Shown: positions 7,715-16,015 of the stretch, piece after piece
Numbering within the stretch: position 1 is the first letter of the stretch
Layout of the letters: each line of letters opens with the position of its first letter
Source of the DNA: Betaproteobacteria bacterium
GTDB lineage: Bacteria > Pseudomonadota > Gammaproteobacteria > Burkholderiales > SG8-39
Assembly: GCA_009693435.1 (NCBI GenBank)
Contig: SHXF01000005.1
Coordinates: 9,765 to 73,764 of the forward strand
Reading direction: 5' to 3'
DNA: 64,000 nucleotides
Notes under the pieces: model-generated
Told to the model about the DNA's origin: nothing
Seen by the model: only the letters and a program-made list of their open reading frames with translations
Databases searched by the model: none
Made by a program: the position numbers and the translations under genes

Positions 7715-9121
7715 TTATCGTAGCAAATGTCCGATCGAATTGGCGTAATAGCGCAGCAGGGCAAGTTCAGCTTCATTGGCCGCGTACAGGCCGTCCTGCT
7801 CATTCACAATGCGGCGCTCGGTGAGCATGCGCAGGCCCGCGCCGATGGCGTAGTCGCGGTCGCGCCGCGGCACGTAGACATGCGCGCCGCGCGCTTCCAG
7901 TTTTTCTATCAGCGCCTCCACTTCGACTTTCAGTTCCAGTTCCGACAGCCGCCGCCCGGGTGCGGCGGCGAACACCGTGGCGACCAGCGGCACCGGCAGC
8001 ACCGGCACCAGGCTGCCGACGCGTTCCATCAGATGGCGGCCGAGTTCGGCGACGCGCACCTGGCGCCCCTCTTTCGACAGTTTGCCGAAGTCCAGGCCGC
8101 GCTCGGCCGAGTACTTTCTTATCGATATCGGGGCGCCGAAATTCACGCAGGCGTAGCCGAAGCGGTGCCATTCGCTTTTCATCATCAGGCGCGCATGGTG
8201 GGCAACGAACGCCAGGGTGTTCCATAGCGCGCGCGCGATCCCCGGTCGCTTCGCCTCCGCGTCCAGCGAGCGCAGCTGCGTGCGGTCTTCCAGGCAGCGG
8301 TCGTAGTTGAGGCCAAGCGGCACGAACACCAGGTCACGCCCGTCCGGCGTGTAGCCGCGCAGCATGTAGTCGACAATGCCCAGCTTGGGCTCACGCATCA
8401 GGCCGTCGCGGGTCAGGCCGCCTTCGGGGTACACCGCCTGGGTGACGCCCGCCTCGGTGGCCATGGCGATGTAGCGCTCCAGCACGCGCCGGTAAAGTTC
8501 GTCGCGCGAATTGCGGCGCACGAAAAAAGCGCCCATGGAGCGCAACAGCTGCTGCAGCGGCCAGACGCGCGCCCATTCACCGACTGCGTAGGAGAGCGCG
8601 GCGTGCTCCGCGGCGAGGTAGGCGGCAAGGATGTAGTCCATGTTGCTGCGGTGATTCATGACGAATACCACGGTTGCATCCGGCGGCACCTGCGCCAGCG
8701 CCTCGCGGTCGGCATAGCCGACCCGCACCCGGTAGAGCAGCCGCGCGATGCGCCGTCCGACCCAGTAGCCGACGCGGAAATAGAGGTAGGCATTGAATGC
8801 CGGCACGATCTCCGAGGCATAGGCGCGGATGCGCGCGGTGACCAGTTCGCGCGGCATCTTGTGTTCGCGCGCGTAAGCCGCGGCGGCTTCCTGAACTTTC
8901 GAATCGTAGGTGAGGATATCGATCAGCGCCTGGCGGCGGGTCTGCTGGAACGGGCGGATTTCGATGCTCAGTCGCGCCCCGACTTCTTCCAGTACGCGGC
9001 TCGCCCGGCTGCGCAGGAACCAGCGCACCGGCGGCATCATGATGCGGTCGTACAGCGCCCACGCCGCCAGTATTCCGACGAGCACTGCGAGCCACATCGG
9101 CAGGGTTACGGTGGAGAACAT
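7715..9121 (-). CDS. PlsB-like glycerol-3-phosphate / lysophospholipid acyltransferase
   Basis: A 468-residue acyltransferase. The H-x4-D catalytic motif is NHRSNMDYILA near residue 157, the acyl-acceptor site is FVRRNSRDELYRRVL, and motif III is VYPEGGLTRDG (E-G-G), followed by FVPLGLNYDR. An N-terminal hydrophobic segment (WLAVLVGILAAWALYDRIM, 9-27) anchors it to the inner membrane. It lacks the long N-terminal region of E. coli PlsB. The ATG at 9121 overlaps the end of the MhpA-like gene by 16 bases; the open frame extends further only as a shadow of that gene. It probably contributes to phosphatidic-acid formation, though acyl donor and acceptor are not set by the sequence. Confidence 0.85.
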   Translation of the reverse strand: MFSTVTLPMWLAVLVGILAAWALYDRIMMPPVRWFLRSRASRVLEEVGARLSIEIRPFQQTRRQALIDILTYDSKVQEAAAAYAREHKMPRELVTARIRAYASEIVPAFNAYLYFRVGYWVGRRIARLLYRVRVGYADREALAQVPPDATVVFVMNHRSNMDYILAAYLAAEHAALSYAVGEWARVWPLQQLLRSMGAFFVRRNSRDELYRRVLERYIAMATEAGVTQAVYPEGGLTRDGLMREPKLGIVDYMLRGYTPDGRDLVFVPLGLNYDRCLEDRTQLRSLDAEAKRPGIARALWNTLAFVAHHARLMMKSEWHRFGYACVNFGAPISIRKYSAERGLDFGKLSKEGRQVRVAELGRHLMERVGSLVPVLPVPLVATVFAAAPGRRLSELELKVEVEALIEKLEARGAHVYVPRRDRDYAIGAGLRMLTERRIVNEQDGLYAANEAELALLRYYANSIGHLLR

Positions 9122-10860
9122 GTCGCGGCCCCGGTTGTGGATACGGCGAAAGTTGCGCCGTAGCCTGCTTCGACTTCGGAAGGAAAATGCAAGCTCGCGG
9201 CCAGCCGCTGCAACTGTTTCGAACAATCCATCGCCCGGCAAGCCATGGCGATGAAGCGATCCGGGCGCAGCAGTATCACGGCAGCCCGGTGCGCGTCGAA
9301 CCAGCGGTGCAGCTCGCCGTCGCGATCGAACAGTATCGTGAAACCCATATCGGATTCGCCTTCCAGGCGCCGCTGGCAAGCGGGTTTGAACACCAGGCGT
9401 TTTGCATGCAGACGGCTCAATACGCGTCGCGCGGCATTGTCCAGGTGCGCCGCCGGATCTGCGCCCCATGATAGCAGCGCGAATCCGGGGCCGCCGCCTT
9501 GGTTGGCGCCGTGGACGGCACCGTTGTCGCCACCGGCGCCATCGATCGCGTCATCGAGGCGCAATGCGATGCCCCGCGCGTCTTCCACCCACGGCTGGAT
9601 GAACATCCTGCCGACCGGCACGCGGTGCGGCGGGTCGGCATCGTGCACCACAACACCGCGCCTGATCATCGGCATCGGCTTGAATCCCATTTCCAGAAAG
9701 AAGTTGCGCAGGCCCGGCACTTTCTGCGTCAGTCCGAAGAAGACGCTTTGCAGCCAGGCATGAACCCGCGTCGGCGGACGAATGATGCGGCCGGTGGTGA
9801 CCGAGACTCGGGTGATGGCCATGACATGTTCGCGCCGCTCGTCGTCGTAGCTGTCCAGCAACGCCTCGCCGGATTCGCCGCGTATCACCCGCGCCAGTTT
9901 CCAGCCGAGGTTGGCGGCGTCGCGGATGCCGGTGTTGTAGCCCTGGCCCTGCCAGACCGGCATCAAATGCGCCGCGTCGCCGGCCAGCAGCAGCCGTCCC
10001 TTGCGGAACGCCGAGGCCACGCGCGCGTGGTGGGTGTAGATGCGGTGGCGAATGACGTTGATGGCGCCATATTCGCCCATCGCCTGGCGCAGCAGCCGCT
10101 CGAGCTCGCCGGAGGCCGCAAGCGAGGCCTCGGTCGCGTCGGGCGGCACCAGGAATTCGAAGCGCCGCACGCCGTGCGGCAGGCCGATGGAAATATAGGG
10201 CGCTAGCGGATGGCACACGGCGATTATGCTGGGCGTGCCAACCGGGTCGTCGGCGAGGTCGACCACCAGCCACTGCGTCGACTCGGTCGTGCCTTGGAAG
10301 TCCGCCTGCATCGCCTTGCGCACGGTGCTGCGTCCGCCGTCGCAGCCGATGATGTAACGCGCGCTGATCGCGGCCTGCTCGCCCGTGGACGATTTCGCGT
10401 TTGCCGTCGCGCCCGCGGGAGTATCCGCAACCGTTTCCACCGTCCAGCCGAAGCAGGTCTGCACGCACTCAAAACGATGCAAACCCTTGAAGAGTTCGTT
10501 GTCGACCAGGGGCTGGACGAAACTGTTGCGTCGCGCCCAGCCGAATTCGCGGGTGCTGGGGCGCGCGGAGAAGAGCGTCCTGCCGCGCGGCGTTACGAAA
10601 TGGATGGCATGGTCGGGAGCCGTATGCTGCCGCACCTGCGCAACCAGTCCGATCGCCTGGAACGCGCGCAGGCATTCGTCGTCGATGCCGACGCCGCGCG
10701 GATAGTCGATCAGGCGGTCCAGTTGTTCGACCACGACCGTGCGCACCCCGTACAGTCCCAGATAATTCGCCAGCGTCAGCCCGACCGGACCAGCGCCCAG
10801 TATCAATACGTCCGTTTCGGCGGCAGGTGTGCGCTGCGCTTCGGTTCCGGAATGGCTCAT
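9106..10860 (-). CDS. MhpA-like FAD-dependent aromatic hydroxylase
   Basis: A 584-residue class A flavoprotein monooxygenase. The N-terminal dinucleotide-binding motif is VLILGAGPVGLTLANYLG (about residues 19-36), the DG motif is GCDGGRSTVRKA, and the GD motif is LLLAGDAAHLMPVWQGQGYN followed by GIRDAANLGWKLA. Length and motif spacing match 3-(3-hydroxyphenyl)propionate hydroxylase. These enzymes use NAD(P)H and O2 to add an ortho hydroxyl to phenolic acids. The ATG at 10860 is preferred over an upstream in-frame TTG at 10893 because GGGA precedes it. It is divergent from the extradiol dioxygenase gene at 11001, which could cleave the catechol it makes. Exact substrate unknown. Confidence 0.88.
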   Translation of the reverse strand: MSHSGTEAQRTPAAETDVLILGAGPVGLTLANYLGLYGVRTVVVEQLDRLIDYPRGVGIDDECLRAFQAIGLVAQVRQHTAPDHAIHFVTPRGRTLFSARPSTREFGWARRNSFVQPLVDNELFKGLHRFECVQTCFGWTVETVADTPAGATANAKSSTGEQAAISARYIIGCDGGRSTVRKAMQADFQGTTESTQWLVVDLADDPVGTPSIIAVCHPLAPYISIGLPHGVRRFEFLVPPDATEASLAASGELERLLRQAMGEYGAINVIRHRIYTHHARVASAFRKGRLLLAGDAAHLMPVWQGQGYNTGIRDAANLGWKLARVIRGESGEALLDSYDDERREHVMAITRVSVTTGRIIRPPTRVHAWLQSVFFGLTQKVPGLRNFFLEMGFKPMPMIRRGVVVHDADPPHRVPVGRMFIQPWVEDARGIALRLDDAIDGAGGDNGAVHGANQGGGPGFALLSWGADPAAHLDNAARRVLSRLHAKRLVFKPACQRRLEGESDMGFTILFDRDGELHRWFDAHRAAVILLRPDRFIAMACRAMDCSKQLQRLAASLHFPSEVEAGYGATFAVSTTGAATCSPP

Positions 10861-10903
10861 GCGATCCCGATCTGATTCAAGTAAACCGTGCAAGCATAAG
10901 GGT

Positions 10904-10917
10904 GGGATTACAATCCC
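10904..10917. promoter_or_regulatory. Palindrome in the divergent hydroxylase/dioxygenase promoter region
   Basis: GGGATT-AC-AATCCC is a perfect 6-base inverted repeat in the 140-base gap between the MhpA-like gene (minus) and the extradiol dioxygenase gene (plus). TACAAT (10909-10914) and CATAAT (10920-10925) are -10-like hexamers facing the plus-strand gene. The position suits an operator controlling both genes, but no regulator gene is adjacent and the site occurs once. Confidence 0.4.
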
Positions 10918-11000
10918 GCCATAATCGTGTATTCCGTGAAACCCGAGTCCGGGGTAAATTGCAATACTGCCCCCGAAACCAGGAACTGCAAGGAGACAGC

Positions 11001-11900
11001 ATGGACATCAAGGGCGTGGAGCGCGTCGTCATGGGCGTGCAGAGCATGGCGGACGCTTGCCGTTTTTTCAACGACTTCGGATTGCAGGAAGCGCCGGACG
11101 ACAAGGGCGGGGCGCGCTTCGCCACCGAGGAGGGGACGGAGATCGTGCTGCGGCCCATAGACGATCCGGCGCTGCCGCCGGCGGTGGCAGGCGGATCCAA
11201 CGTGCGCGAGATCGTCTGGGGTGTTGCATCGGAACAGGTGCTGGGCCAGATCGAAAAGGAACTCGGACGCGATCGCGCGGTGATGCGCGATGCGAATGGC
11301 GCAGTGCGCGCCACCGACCCGAACGGCTACGCGATCGCGTTTTGCGTCACGCAGCGCAAGGCGCTGCCGGCGGCATCGCATGCGGTCAACTTTCCCGGCG
11401 CGCCGCTGCGCAGGAATCGCCGCGTCGATTTCAGCATTCGGCCGCGGATCCGGCACGTGGGCCATGTCGTTATATTCGCGCCGAATCTGGACAAAGGGCT
11501 TGCCTTCTATCGCGACCGGCTGGGATTTCGGCTGTCGGACAGCTACCCGGGGCGGGGGCTGTTCATGCGCGCCGCCGGATCGCACGATCACCACAACCTG
11601 TTCATGATCAAGCGGGAAGAGATGAAGGGCCTGCACCATGTCTCCTTCGAAGTGACCGAATTCAACGACGTCATGATCGCCGGCATGCACATGCAGAAGC
11701 AGGGCTGGAAAACGTATTCCGGGCCGGGCCGCCACCGGCTGGGCTCGAATTACTTCTGGTACTTCGACAGTCCCTGCGGTGGCGCGATGGAGATTTATTC
11801 GGACATGGACTATCTCACCGACGAGTGGCAGGCGCGCGAGTGGGAATACACGCCCGACATCGTTGCCGCGTGGACGGCGAACGTTCCGGAGCCGGCCTAA
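11001..11900 (+). CDS. Type I extradiol (catechol 2,3-dioxygenase-like) ring-cleavage dioxygenase
   Basis: A 299-residue two-domain VOC protein. The N-terminal half lacks metal ligands. The C-terminal half carries the full iron triad expected for type I extradiol enzymes: His155 in HVGHVVIFAPN, His213 in GLHHVSFEVTEF and Glu264 in AMEIYSDMDY. Such enzymes open catechols next to the hydroxyls (meta cleavage). The ATG at 11001 is chosen because AGGAG lies at 10991; the open frame begins earlier without such a site. It is divergent from the MhpA-like hydroxylase, giving a plausible hydroxylation-cleavage pair. The next steps of a meta pathway (hydrolase, hydratase, aldolase) are not in the window. 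Confidence 0.88.
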   Translation: MDIKGVERVVMGVQSMADACRFFNDFGLQEAPDDKGGARFATEEGTEIVLRPIDDPALPPAVAGGSNVREIVWGVASEQVLGQIEKELGRDRAVMRDANGAVRATDPNGYAIAFCVTQRKALPAASHAVNFPGAPLRRNRRVDFSIRPRIRHVGHVVIFAPNLDKGLAFYRDRLGFRLSDSYPGRGLFMRAAGSHDHHNLFMIKREEMKGLHHVSFEVTEFNDVMIAGMHMQKQGWKTYSGPGRHRLGSNYFWYFDSPCGGAMEIYSDMDYLTDEWQAREWEYTPDIVAAWTANVPEPA

Positions 11901-11995
11901 ACGGGAGGGCGAGAAGCGCAACGCGGCCTGGCCCGGCTGCGTACGCGTTCAAGAAGAGGAGGCCGCCATGCCTGGTTTCATCGTGCGACTGATAG

Positions 11996-12634
11996 AAGAA
12001 CCTGCAGTACACCAGGGAATCGTTCATCGCGCTGTGCCAGACGTTCGAGAATCTGTTCTGGGTGGCGGCGGGGCCGAAATCACCGTTTCAGGACACCCAG
12101 TCGCTGCTTGGGTACGCGAAAGCCAATCCGGGGAAGCTGCGCTACGCCACCTCCGGTTTCATCGGATCGCCGCACCTGGCCGGGGCGGAATTCTGGCTGC
12201 GCAACGGCGTGCAACTGACCGATATTCCCTACTCGGGCGAGTCGGTGGCGTTTCCGCATTTGCTGACCGGTTAAGTGGATCTGGGAATCATCACTACAAC
12301 CGGCGTGGCGACGCAGCGCTTGCGGCCACTGGCGGTGTTCTCGGAGGAGCGCATCAAGAACTTTCCCAACGTGCCCACGGTGCGCGAACTCGGCCATCCC
12401 ATCCTGCCCTCGGGCTATGGCGGTCTCTTTATCCGCGCCGATACGCCGGCGGCCATCGTGCAGAATCTGGAGTCGGTGTGCCGCGATGTCGCGGCCGACA
12501 CCGCGTACAGGGATCTGTCGGAAAAGCAGTACCAGCAGGCGACCTACCTGGACCGCGTTGCATTCACCGCGCGGCTCGATGCCGACTTCAAGGCGAAGGC
12601 CAGCCTCATGCCCAGCCTGAAACTGCCCGACTGA
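11996..12634 (+). pseudogene. Broken Bug/TctC-family periplasmic receptor (5' truncated, internal stop)
   Basis: One continuous frame from 11996 to 12634 encodes the C-terminal two thirds of a Bug receptor: YAKANPGKLRYATSG, IPYSGESVAFPHLLTG, FPNVPTVRELGH and RADTPAAIVQNLE. It is interrupted by TAA at 12272-12274, in the middle of a family-conserved stretch where LLTG is followed by VDLG. The signal peptide and the first ligand-loop region (PFPAGGG, ENRxGAGG) are absent, and a TAG at 11993 closes the frame upstream. Translation could restart at a GTG at 12275, but that would give only the C-terminal lobe, without export. An intact Bug gene follows at 12728. Confidence 0.85.
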
Positions 12635-12727
12635 CGGCCGGTTGCGTCGTCGCGCTTAATCGAATTCAAGAGGACGCAGGCGTATGACCGCTCTGAATTC
12701 GGCTTGCAGCCTTAGCACCGGAGGACT

Positions 12728-13708
12728 ATGAACAATCGATCGCATCCCGCGATACTTCTGATTGCGATGACACTGGCTGCCGCAGTGGCATTGCCGCTGG
12801 GCGCACAGTCGTTTCCCAGTCAGCCGATGAGGCTGGTCGTGCCATTTCCTGCCGGAGGCGGCGTCGATCTGGTGGCGCGTATCGTCGCGGCACCGCTGTC
12901 GCAGCAGCTCGGACAGCCGGTCGTGGTCGAGAACCGCAGCGGCGCGGGAGGCGCGGTGGGCGCGACTGCGGTGGCCCAGGCGCAGCCTGACGGGTACACC
13001 TTGCTCGTCGGCGCCAACTCGACGCACGGCACGAATCCGAGCGTCCAGTTGAAACAGTCCTACGATCCGGTACGCGATTTTGCGCCTGTCGTCCTGATTT
13101 CGACCTCGCCGCTGTTCCTTCTGTCGGCCAATGCTTTGCAGGCGGGTTCGGCGGAAGATCTGATCTGGCTTGCGCGCCGCAGTCCCGGCAAGCTGAATTT
13201 CGGTTCGTACGGCAACGGCAGCATTACACATCTGACCGCGGAACTGTTCAACTCGATGGCCGGCATACAGACCAATCATGTCCCGTATCGCGGATCAGCG
13301 CCCGCACTCACCGACCTGGCTGCAGGAAGGATAGATTTTGTCTTCGACGGCGTGTCCGCACTCGGCTATGTGAAGGCAGGTTCGATGCGTGCGCTTGCGA
13401 CCGCGGGTGCGAAGCGCGTGCCATCGGTGCTCGACAGGCCGGCACTCGCCGAGGGTGCGGTTCCCGGCTTTGACATCTCGCTCTGGTTCGGGGTGTTTGC
13501 GCCGGCCGCGACGCCGCGCACTGCGCTTGACGTGCTCAACGCCCGCATGAACGCCGCGCTCGCCGAGTCTCCCGTACGGCAGGCGATAGAGAAGATCGGG
13601 ATGGAGGTTGCAGGAGGCGAGCCCGCGATGCTTTCGCGTCGCGTCGAAGCCGAATTGCGACGATGGGGAACTCTTGCGCGCGAAAAGAACATTCGCGCGG
13701 ACCCGTAA
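12728..13708 (+). CDS. Bug/TctC-family periplasmic solute-binding protein
   Basis: A 326-residue exported binding protein. The signal peptide ends near residue 27 (LAAAVALPLGAQS). Family marks follow: VVPFPAGGGVDLVAR (first ligand loop), VVENRSGAGGAVGA and QPDGYTLLVGA, then the second-loop region VPYRGSAPALTDLAAG. Bug proteins bind carboxylates or amides in the periplasm and either feed tripartite tricarboxylate (TctAB) permeases or act as sensors. No tctA or tctB is in the window, so it is an orphan. GGAGG sits 4 bases before the ATG. The flavin monooxygenase gene begins 25 bases downstream, suggesting a shared transcript and that the ligand is its substrate or a precursor. Confidence 0.92.
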   Translation: MNNRSHPAILLIAMTLAAAVALPLGAQSFPSQPMRLVVPFPAGGGVDLVARIVAAPLSQQLGQPVVVENRSGAGGAVGATAVAQAQPDGYTLLVGANSTHGTNPSVQLKQSYDPVRDFAPVVLISTSPLFLLSANALQAGSAEDLIWLARRSPGKLNFGSYGNGSITHLTAELFNSMAGIQTNHVPYRGSAPALTDLAAGRIDFVFDGVSALGYVKAGSMRALATAGAKRVPSVLDRPALAEGAVPGFDISLWFGVFAPAATPRTALDVLNARMNAALAESPVRQAIEKIGMEVAGGEPAMLSRRVEAELRRWGTLAREKNIRADP

Positions 13709-13733
13709 TAATGAAGTTTGCTGAAGGTACCCC

Positions 13734-15023
13734 ATGACTGATCCAAGACGTGAGATGCACCTCGCGGTGTTTGTGGTCGGCACCGGCAACCACTCGGCCG
13801 GCTGGCGTCATGAGGGCGCGTTCGACAGCAACTGCTCATGGGCCGCGCTCGAATCGATTGCCAAGACCGCGGAGCGCGGAAAGTTCGACCTGTTCTTTGT
13901 TTCGGACGGGCTGACCTCGGACGCCGACGACCAGCCTTCCTTCGTGACCCGCTTCGAGCCGACGACCCTGCTTGGCGCAGTCAGCATGGTCACGAAGAAG
14001 GTGGGTTTAGGGGCGACGGTTTCGACCAGCTTTGGCGAGCCGTTTCATGTGGCGCGTATATTCGCCTCGCTCGATCACCTGAGCGGCGGCCGTGCCGCAT
14101 GGAATGTGGTCACCACAACCAACGAGAAGGCCGCGCTCAACTTCAGCACGCAGCCCATCCCGCATGATCATCGTTACGAGATCGCGGAGGAATTCGTGGA
14201 TGTAGTCCGCGGGCTCTGGGATTGCTGGGAAGCGGGCACGGTGGTGAAGAACAGGGAAACCGGCGTTTATATCGACAAGACAAAATTTCACCGGTTGGAT
14301 CACGAGGGGCGATTTTTCTCGGTGCGCGGACCCGCGAACATCCAACGCAGTCCGCAGGGGCAGCCGGTCATCATTCACGCAGGAGGTTCGTCGCCCGGGC
14401 AGGAACTGGCCGCACGCGTGGCGGACGTGGTGTTTTCCGTCGTGGCGGAGCCGGACTCGGCAAAGCGTGCCTACGACGAACTTAAGTTACGGGTCGCCAG
14501 GCACGGGCGCAATCCAGAGGAAGTGAAGATCCTCGCCGGTGTTATGCCGATCGTTGGCCGCACCGACGCCGAAGCCAAGGCGCAGCTGGATCGGCTTCAG
14601 GGCTGGATTTCGGACACAACTGCAGTGCCGCTGGTTTCGCAGCGGCTTGGACACGATATTTCCGGCCTTCCGCTCGACGGCCCGATCCCGGATTTTCCCA
14701 GGACCGAACGCGGGCAGACGTTTTCAAAGACCCTGCTCGAGCATGCGCGGCGACACAACATGACGCTGCGGGATATCTACAATCTGATCGCCGCTGCGCA
14801 CGGTCACTGGGTCATCTGCGGCACGGCTGAGCGGATCGCGGATACGCTGGAGGAATGGTTTATCGAACGACGGGCCGACGGGTATATCGTGATGCCGCCG
14901 TTTTTCCCCGGTCCGTTTGATGATTTCGTCGATCTGGTCGTGCCGGAACTGCAAAAGCGCGGCCTGTTCAGGAAGGACTACTCGGGCAAGACCCTGCTTG
15001 AGCATTTGGGCATCAAGAGATAA
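13734..15023 (+). CDS. NtaA/SnaA/DszA-type FMN-dependent monooxygenase (luciferase-like)
   Basis: A 429-residue luciferase-like TIM-barrel protein of the nitrilotriacetate/dibenzothiophene-sulfone/pristinamycin monooxygenase group. Typical stretches are GWRHEGAFDSNCSWAAL, ERGKFDLFFVSDGL, FGEPFHVARIFASLDHLSGG, GRAAWNVVTTTN, QGQPVIIHAGGSSPGQELAA and GTAERIADTLEEWF. These two-component oxygenases use FMNH2 supplied by a separate reductase, none of which is adjacent, and cleave C-N or C-S bonds of aminopolycarboxylates, sulfones or related compounds. It directly follows an intact Bug receptor gene, probably in one transcript. The ATG at 13734 has GAAGGT upstream. Substrate not determined. Confidence 0.9.
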   Translation: MTDPRREMHLAVFVVGTGNHSAGWRHEGAFDSNCSWAALESIAKTAERGKFDLFFVSDGLTSDADDQPSFVTRFEPTTLLGAVSMVTKKVGLGATVSTSFGEPFHVARIFASLDHLSGGRAAWNVVTTTNEKAALNFSTQPIPHDHRYEIAEEFVDVVRGLWDCWEAGTVVKNRETGVYIDKTKFHRLDHEGRFFSVRGPANIQRSPQGQPVIIHAGGSSPGQELAARVADVVFSVVAEPDSAKRAYDELKLRVARHGRNPEEVKILAGVMPIVGRTDAEAKAQLDRLQGWISDTTAVPLVSQRLGHDISGLPLDGPIPDFPRTERGQTFSKTLLEHARRHNMTLRDIYNLIAAAHGHWVICGTAERIADTLEEWFIERRADGYIVMPPFFPGPFDDFVDLVVPELQKRGLFRKDYSGKTLLEHLGIKR

Positions 15024-15040
15024 GGGGATCTCTATTTTTT

Positions 15041-15104
15041 CGTCATTCCCGCGAAAGCGAGAATCCATCTCTATGATTACATGGGTTCCCGCCTCCGCGG
15101 GAAC
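15041..15104. repeat. Dispersed REP-like element, copy A
   Basis: It begins CGTCATTCCCGCGAAAGCG and ends in a perfect hairpin, GTTCCCGC (15085-15092), loop CTCC, GCGGGAAC (15097-15104). A related element with the same head lies at 36289-36360. It sits after the flavin monooxygenase stop codon and may stabilise the 3' end of that mRNA. There is no T-run after the hairpin, so it is not called a terminator. Confidence 0.75.
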
Positions 15105-15179
15105 GAAAAAATTTGAATATGTAGAGGCGCAATCCGCGGCACGTCCCCGACGGGGATCTTCGTCCCCCTGGCCGTGCGG

Positions 15180-15500
15180 TCAGACCATGGCCTTGCGCAA
15201 CTGGTGCTTGTAGCTGTGTATGTGGTCCAGGGCTACCCGCAGCGCTTTGCGGTCACCGGCGGCGCGCGCTTCGTCGCGCTTCTTTTGCCAGTCGTGAATC
15301 TTGGCCTTGACCGCCGTCTTGTCGATCCCTTTCACCTCGTGGTGGACGTGCATGTCGATGTTAAGCGCCTTGCAGATCGCGACCAGCAGGTGGTCCTTGT
15401 TCATTTGCGTGTAGCCCTCGACCGCGGGTGTCATGGCTACCGCGACCTCACTCAGTTCAGCGAGGGTTTTGTGTTTCAACTCCGAAAAAGTGTGTGCCAT
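15180..15500 (-). CDS. Small basic protein with Rho_N/SAP-like motif
   Basis: A 106-residue basic protein. LKHKTLAELSEVAVAM followed by MNKDHLLVAICKALNI resembles the helix-extended-loop-helix of the Rho N-terminal/SAP-like domain (K-T-x-x-E-L, then K-x-x-L-x-x-A-I), which binds nucleic acid in Rho and in small bacterial proteins. The rest (about 55-106) is predicted charged helix rich in Lys, Arg and His. AAGGAG lies 9 bases before the ATG, a good ribosome site. It is a single gene pointing away from the cassette array. I do not know its role; nucleic-acid binding is inferred from the motif only. Confidence 0.6.
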   Translation of the reverse strand: MAHTFSELKHKTLAELSEVAVAMTPAVEGYTQMNKDHLLVAICKALNIDMHVHHEVKGIDKTAVKAKIHDWQKKRDEARAAGDRKALRVALDHIHSYKHQLRKAMV

Positions 15501-15937
15501 GGTTCAGAACTCCTTGCGTAGTGTCCGTTGTCTGGATGTTCGTTCGAGAACCCCTGGGTGAGGATCTCCAACCAGAGAGGTTACTGCGTCCGCGCCAATT
15601 ACAACATTTCCGAACGGTGCTTGTCATCCGCCGCCTGGAGCGCCCGAAACCGGGGGAGGAGTGGCTCTCCCTGACGCCAATGTCATCGTGTCTCGCGGCA
15701 ACGGGTGGCGGCATAGGACATTTGCCGGCGGCAGAGGTGTCGGCAATGGCCGGTATCGAGCAGGTCGAATGACTGGTAACGACCCTATGCCGCCATGGGC
15801 TATCGGCGGTTTGGCTCTGCTTTGAGGCACGCAGTTAAATAAAGTGGCATGCCGGTTTTCACGGTTTGTTAGTACACTGATTGCACGCATCGAGGGGCCG
15901 AAAAACCAATGGGCACATGGAGTTCCGGAGGAACATG
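15501..15937. other. Gene-poor stretch between the Rho_N-like gene and the cassette array
   Basis: About 440 bases with no frame that has a convincing start, ribosome site or recognisable protein. It must hold the promoter for the minus-strand gene ending at 15180. Base composition drops towards AT near 15830-15870, just before the cassette region. No integrase gene or fragment was found in it on either strand. Confidence 0.5.
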
Positions 15938-16003
15938 CTCGCCAGGTAATGGCGCAGTCGGGTATGTAACGCAGCAAAACTGTCGCCCGACATTACGTTA
16001 GAG
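15938..16003 (+). other. Degenerate attC or attI-like site at the left end of the cassette array
   Basis: The site ends in a clean core, GTTAGAG (15997-16003). TAATG plus GTCGGG (15948-15961) pairs with CCCGAC plus CATTA (15987-15995), giving an imperfect stem of attC type. The expected inverse core (R-Y-Y-Y-A-A-C) on its left is not conserved. It is either a decayed attC of a lost cassette or the primary attachment site. The cassette to its right starts at the T after the core G. Confidence 0.45.
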
Positions 16004-16015
16004 CGCAAGGCCACG

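Noticed and set aside
7626..7723. Plus-strand frame with Tyr-Glu-Ser repeats
   Set aside because: It is a by-product of the 9-bp tandem repeat and the antisense of the cupin gene; no start or partner supports it.
7715..9469. 584-residue version of the acyltransferase
   Set aside because: The extra N-terminal part lies fully inside the MhpA-like gene in another frame and matches nothing.
12275..12634. Separate 119-residue gene starting at GTG 12275
   Set aside because: It is the C-terminal lobe of the broken Bug receptor, in the same frame as the part before the TAA, with no signal peptide.
15085..15104. Rho-independent terminator after the flavin monooxygenase gene
   Set aside because: The hairpin is perfect but is followed by A-rich rather than T-rich sequence on the plus strand; it belongs to the REP-like element.
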